A DNA stretch of 64,000 nucleotides, taken from contig NZ_CP070371.1 in assembly GCF_016919705.1 (NCBI RefSeq), forward strand, positions 959,501 to 1,023,500. Reading direction: 5' to 3'. This DNA comes from Paracoccus methylovorus. Its GTDB lineage: Bacteria > Pseudomonadota > Alphaproteobacteria > Rhodobacterales > Rhodobacteraceae. Positions 61,437 to 64,000 of the stretch are shown here, in pieces (positions within the stretch are counted from its first letter, which is position 1; the number at the start of each line of letters is the position of its first letter). A program made the position numbers and the translations under genes. Under the pieces are notes generated by a model. It was not told where the DNA came from. It was given only the letters and a program-made list of their open reading frames with translations, and made no database searches.

Positions 61437-61981
61437 CGGCGCGCGAGGACATGCTGGCCGGCCGGCCCTATAACCCCGGCGATGGCGAGTTGGTGGCGAT
61501 GCGCAAGGCCGCACAGGGGTTGATGCGCGACTACAACGCCACGATCATCGGCGACAAGACCCGCGCCCGCGCCCTGACCCAGTTGCTGGGCACATGGAAC
61601 GGCGCCGTGGTCCGCACCCCCTTTCATGTCGATTACGGCAAGCACATCCATTTCGGTCCGGGGTGCTTCGTGAATTACGGCTGTTTCTTCATGGATATCT
61701 GTGAAATCCGCATTGGCGCGCGCTGCCAGTTCGGCACCGCCGTGCAATTGCTGACCGAGGATCGGCCGCGCGACCGCAAAACCCGCGCCAAAGGTGTCGA
61801 ATGGGGCAAACCCATTACCATTGGCGACGATGTCTGGGTCGGCGGCGGTGCCGTCATCCTGCCCGGCGTGACCGTGGGCGACGGGGCCATCATCGGCGCC
61901 GGTTCGGTGGTGACGCGCGACGTGGCTCCGGGTGCGACGGTCGTGGGCAACCCCGCACGCCCTCTGCCGCGCAAATCCTGA
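61433..61981 (+). CDS. Sugar O-acetyltransferase (Maa/NodL type)
   Basis: The 182-residue left-handed beta-helix acetyltransferase has the maltose-acetyltransferase N-terminal domain (MLAGRPYNPGDGELVAMRKAAQGLMRDYN). Hexapeptide repeats follow, with FHVDYGKHIHFGPGCFVNYGC and ITIGDDVWVGGGAVILPGVTVGDGAIIGAGSVVTRD. It transfers acetyl from acetyl-CoA to a sugar or related acceptor. The TTG at 61433 overlaps the previous stop (TTGA) and aligns with the family start. The ATG at 61451 is the alternative. Confidence 0.87.
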   Translation: MTAREDMLAGRPYNPGDGELVAMRKAAQGLMRDYNATIIGDKTRARALTQLLGTWNGAVVRTPFHVDYGKHIHFGPGCFVNYGCFFMDICEIRIGARCQFGTAVQLLTEDRPRDRKTRAKGVEWGKPITIGDDVWVGGGAVILPGVTVGDGAIIGAGSVVTRDVAPGATVVGNPARPLPRKS

Positions 61982-61985
61982 TCGC

Positions 61986-62546
61986 CTAGAAGAACATCCG
62001 ATGCCGCCCGCGGCTGACCAGATGCAGCCCGCCTTGGGTCACCGGCATCTCGGCCAGACGTTCCAGCGGCAGCCCCATCGCCACCAGCCGCAGCATGCGC
62101 AGGGTTATGCCATGGGTAACGATCAACGCCGGACCGGCCAGATCGTCCAGAAACGAACGCACTCTGACCTCAAGCCCGGAAAAATGCTCGCCACCCGGTG
62201 CGCGGTCATACCAGTACAAACCGGTATCGCGGAATATCGCGGGATGGGCCGCACGCAGTTCTTCCCAAAGTTGACCACTGAAACTGCCGATATCGATCTC
62301 GTGCAGGCGGTCATCAAAGGTGACGCCCTGTCCGGCAAAGACGATCTGCGCGGTTTGCCGGGCCCGGCCTGCAGTGCTGGCATAGTACGACATGCCTGTC
62401 AGGTCGCGCACCAACCAAGCCTGCCGTCGGGCCTGTGCTACGCCAAGCGGGGTCAGCGGCGAATCCAGCCGGCCCTGCATCCGCCCTTCGGCGTTCCAGA
62501 CTGTCTGACCGTGCCGCATCAGATAAAGATCCGGCCAATCCGCCAT
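61986..62546 (-). CDS. Histidine phosphatase family protein
   Basis: The 186-residue phosphoglycerate-mutase-like protein has the catalytic LMRHGQTVWN near the start and the second-histidine motif LIVTHGITLRML. The conserved EIDIGSFSGQLWEEL lies between them. It is a phosphatase of unknown small-molecule substrate. Its ATG overlaps the hemF stop (TGATG), so it is coupled to hemF. It faces the acetyltransferase gene tail-to-tail with a 4-bp gap. Confidence 0.85.
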   Translation of the reverse strand: MADWPDLYLMRHGQTVWNAEGRMQGRLDSPLTPLGVAQARRQAWLVRDLTGMSYYASTAGRARQTAQIVFAGQGVTFDDRLHEIDIGSFSGQLWEELRAAHPAIFRDTGLYWYDRAPGGEHFSGLEVRVRSFLDDLAGPALIVTHGITLRMLRLVAMGLPLERLAEMPVTQGGLHLVSRGRHRMFF

Positions 62547-63406
62547 CAGACCCATTTCGCCAGCGGCGGAAGACTCATCAGCACGGCCTCGGGATCATGG
62601 CCGGTGGCTAGACCGAATTTGGTCCCACGGTCATAGACCAGATTGTATTCGGCATAGAGACCGCGATGGATAAGCTGGGCATCCTTTTCGACCTCTCCCC
62701 ACGGTTGACCCATGTGTTTTTCGGTAAGCGGCAAGAAGGCGGGCAGGAAAGCTTCACCCACCGCCTTGGTAAAGGCGAAATCGGCGCGCCAATCGCCGCT
62801 GTTCAGGTCGTCAAAAAAGATGCCGCCCACGCCACGCGCCCGGCCCCGATGCGGGACAAAGAAATACTCATCCGCCCAAGCCTTGAAACGGTCATAGTAA
62901 TCCGCGCCATGCAGCCCGCAGGCCGTGCGGAGCGTTTCATGAAAATGCGCGGTGTCCTCGGCATATTCCAGGCAAGGGTTCAGGTCCGCGCCACCCCCGA
63001 ACCACCACGCGCCGGGGGTCCAGAACATGCGCGTGTTCATATGCACGGCAGGCGCATGCGGATTCTGCATATGCGCGACCAGGCTGATGCCGCTGGCCCA
63101 GAAACGCGGGTCGGCCTCGATCCCGGGCACGCCGCGCGCCGCCATGGATTGCCGGGCGGCGGCGGATAGTTCGCCGTGCACCGCCGACCAGTTCACGCCG
63201 ACTTTCTCAAAAACCCGCCCGCCGCGCATGACCGACATCAAACCGCCGCCGCCATCCTCGCCCCGCTTCGTTTCGCGGATATCAAACCGGCCGGGTGCAG
63301 CGCCGCCCGGGCCGCGATCCTCAAGCGCCTCGAAGGCGGTCACGATCCGATCACGCAATTCCCGAAACCAGACTGCGGCTTCTTGTCGCTCATCCTGCAT
63401 TTCCAT
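62546..63406 (-). CDS. hemF: Aerobic coproporphyrinogen III oxidase
   Basis: The 286-residue enzyme has the HemF hallmarks SLVAHMQNPHAPAVHMNTRMF, WWFGGGADLNPCLEY and RGRARGVGGIFFDDLN. The C-terminal AEYNLVYDRGTKFGLATG is also present. It uses oxygen to convert coproporphyrinogen III to protoporphyrinogen IX in haem synthesis. AAAGGC precedes the ATG at 63406. It is translationally coupled to the phosphatase gene. Confidence 0.96.
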   Translation of the reverse strand: MEMQDERQEAAVWFRELRDRIVTAFEALEDRGPGGAAPGRFDIRETKRGEDGGGGLMSVMRGGRVFEKVGVNWSAVHGELSAAARQSMAARGVPGIEADPRFWASGISLVAHMQNPHAPAVHMNTRMFWTPGAWWFGGGADLNPCLEYAEDTAHFHETLRTACGLHGADYYDRFKAWADEYFFVPHRGRARGVGGIFFDDLNSGDWRADFAFTKAVGEAFLPAFLPLTEKHMGQPWGEVEKDAQLIHRGLYAEYNLVYDRGTKFGLATGHDPEAVLMSLPPLAKWV

Positions 63407-63487
63407 GGGTTTGCCTTTGCATTCGTGAATTGCCCCGCCCTTGGGACGGGCTTATGCTTTCAGCTGGAACAACTAGAGATACCGGTC

Positions 63488-63895
63488 ATGACCCGCAACA
63501 TCCTGCTTGCCCTGATGCCTGTTCTGGTTGTCGCCGCCTGCGGCACCCCGCAAGAACAATGTATCAGTCGCAATACCCGCGAATATCGCACCGTCTCGAA
63601 CCTGCTGACCGAGGTCGAGGCCAATCTGGCGCGGGGTTATGCCTGGGAAGAGCGCATGGTGATGCGCACGCAATGGGAAGATTGCCGCTTTGCCTGGGTG
63701 GACAAGGACGGCAATCGCCGGCTGGGTTATCGCCCTTGCCTGCGTGATGTTGCCGATACCGAAAGGTTCCGCGTGCCGATCGACCCCGCGGCCGAAACGC
63801 GCAAGCGCGACAACCTTTTGGCCCGCAAACAGGCGCTGGCCCCGGCCGCCCGATCTGCGGTCGAAGCCTGCAAGGCGGCGCATCCCGAGGATTAA
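63488..63895 (+). CDS. Small lipoprotein of unknown function
   Basis: The 135-residue product has a lipoprotein signal peptide with lipobox VAAC (cysteine at about residue 18). The mature part has four further cysteines (EQCISR, EDCRFAW, RPCLRD and VEACKA) that could form two disulfides, plus a basic helical C terminus. I do not recognise a named family. It is divergent from hemF across an 81-bp gap and appears monocistronic. Confidence 0.7.
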   Translation: MTRNILLALMPVLVVAACGTPQEQCISRNTREYRTVSNLLTEVEANLARGYAWEERMVMRTQWEDCRFAWVDKDGNRRLGYRPCLRDVADTERFRVPIDPAAETRKRDNLLARKQALAPAARSAVEACKAAHPED

Positions 63896-63904
63896 GGCTG
63901 GCTT

Positions 63905-64000
63905 TCAGTAAACACCCGGCGCCCGCGGGTCGCCCAGGCTGCGGCCCCCATCGACCCGCAGGATCTGCCCCGTGACAAAGCTTGACGCCTCGCTGGCCAA
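63905..64000 (-). CDS. C-terminal end of an SDR-family oxidoreductase (partial)
   Basis: The minus-strand frame from the window edge to TGA at 63907-63905 reads ...LASEASSFVTGQILRVDGGRSLGDPRAPGVY. FVTGQxLxVDGG is the classical C-terminal motif of short-chain dehydrogenases/reductases. Only 31 codons lie in the window, so the substrate and start are not visible. Confidence 0.8.
   Translation of the reverse strand: MASEASSFVTGQILRVDGGRSLGDPRAPGVY

Overview
The window looks like chromosome of a high-GC alphaproteobacterium of the Rhodobacterales, most probably Paracoccus or a close relative. This rests on gene content seen by reading the proteins: an smoEFGK-mtlK polyol operon, adjacent DUF6456/DUF6477 genes, NnrS, a GapR-type DUF2312 protein, an HvrA-like H-NS protein, an IalB protein, class II ribonucleotide reductase NrdJ and Hint-domain proteins. 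No taxonomic search was possible. Most of the window is ordinary core genome in short operons. Two IS5-type elements and a few AT-rich gaps are the only clearly mobile or accessory parts.

Layout. 1-3.0 kb: end of an exopolysaccharide cluster (yjbH, yjbF). 3.1-6.9 kb: a small secreted protein, a complete zinc uptake locus (zur-znuC-znuB divergent from znuA with two Zur-type boxes between them), and hemP. 7-12.6 kb: an RluB-type pseudouridine synthase with a repeat-rich tail, tadA and pyruvate carboxylase. 12.6-15.4 kb: AT-rich DNA carrying an IS element just upstream of an H-NS-family gene, then a divergent HxlR regulator/azoreductase pair. 15.4-23 kb: a same-strand block made of a TonB-dependent receptor, an unusual Rrf2 regulator, a CGHSCP-motif protein, a DUF1971 (YeaR-like) protein, a NitT/TauT-type ABC importer and NnrS. 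23.3-32 kb: polyol import and catabolism with a SorC-family regulator. 32-34.7 kb: a gene-free stretch next to tRNA-Leu, then lipA and a peroxiredoxin. 34.7-41 kb: DUF6456/DUF6477 genes, a HerA-like ATPase, a candidate small RNA, ialB and degP. 41-48.7 kb: nrdJ, 5-formyl-THF cyclo-ligase, mgtE, a HisN-like phosphatase and an XRE regulator. 48.9-53.7 kb: a quinone oxidoreductase, a BI-1 protein, a Hint-domain gene split by an IS, and gapR. 53.9-64 kb: dtd, a DEAD-box helicase, a cytochrome b561-YceI fusion, ndk, an ABC-F protein, MipA, SufT-like, an acetyltransferase, a histidine phosphatase, hemF, a lipoprotein and the end of an SDR gene.

The best candidate for something under-described is the 15.4-23 kb block. 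It links an outer-membrane receptor and an inner-membrane importer of unknown substrate to two protein families associated with nitric oxide (NnrS, DUF1971). Its Rrf2 regulator keeps only one of the three cysteines expected for an NsrR cluster. A near-consensus FNR/NNR box sits ahead of the ABC genes, and an intrinsic-terminator-like hairpin lies 27 bp before the regulator's start codon. Other strong sequence-level observations are an orphan terminator with upstream hairpins that suggests a small RNA near 38.1 kb, the precisely reconstructable Hint gene interrupted by an IS, and several clean operator palindromes (Zur, HxlR, SorC, NrdR, CtrA-like).
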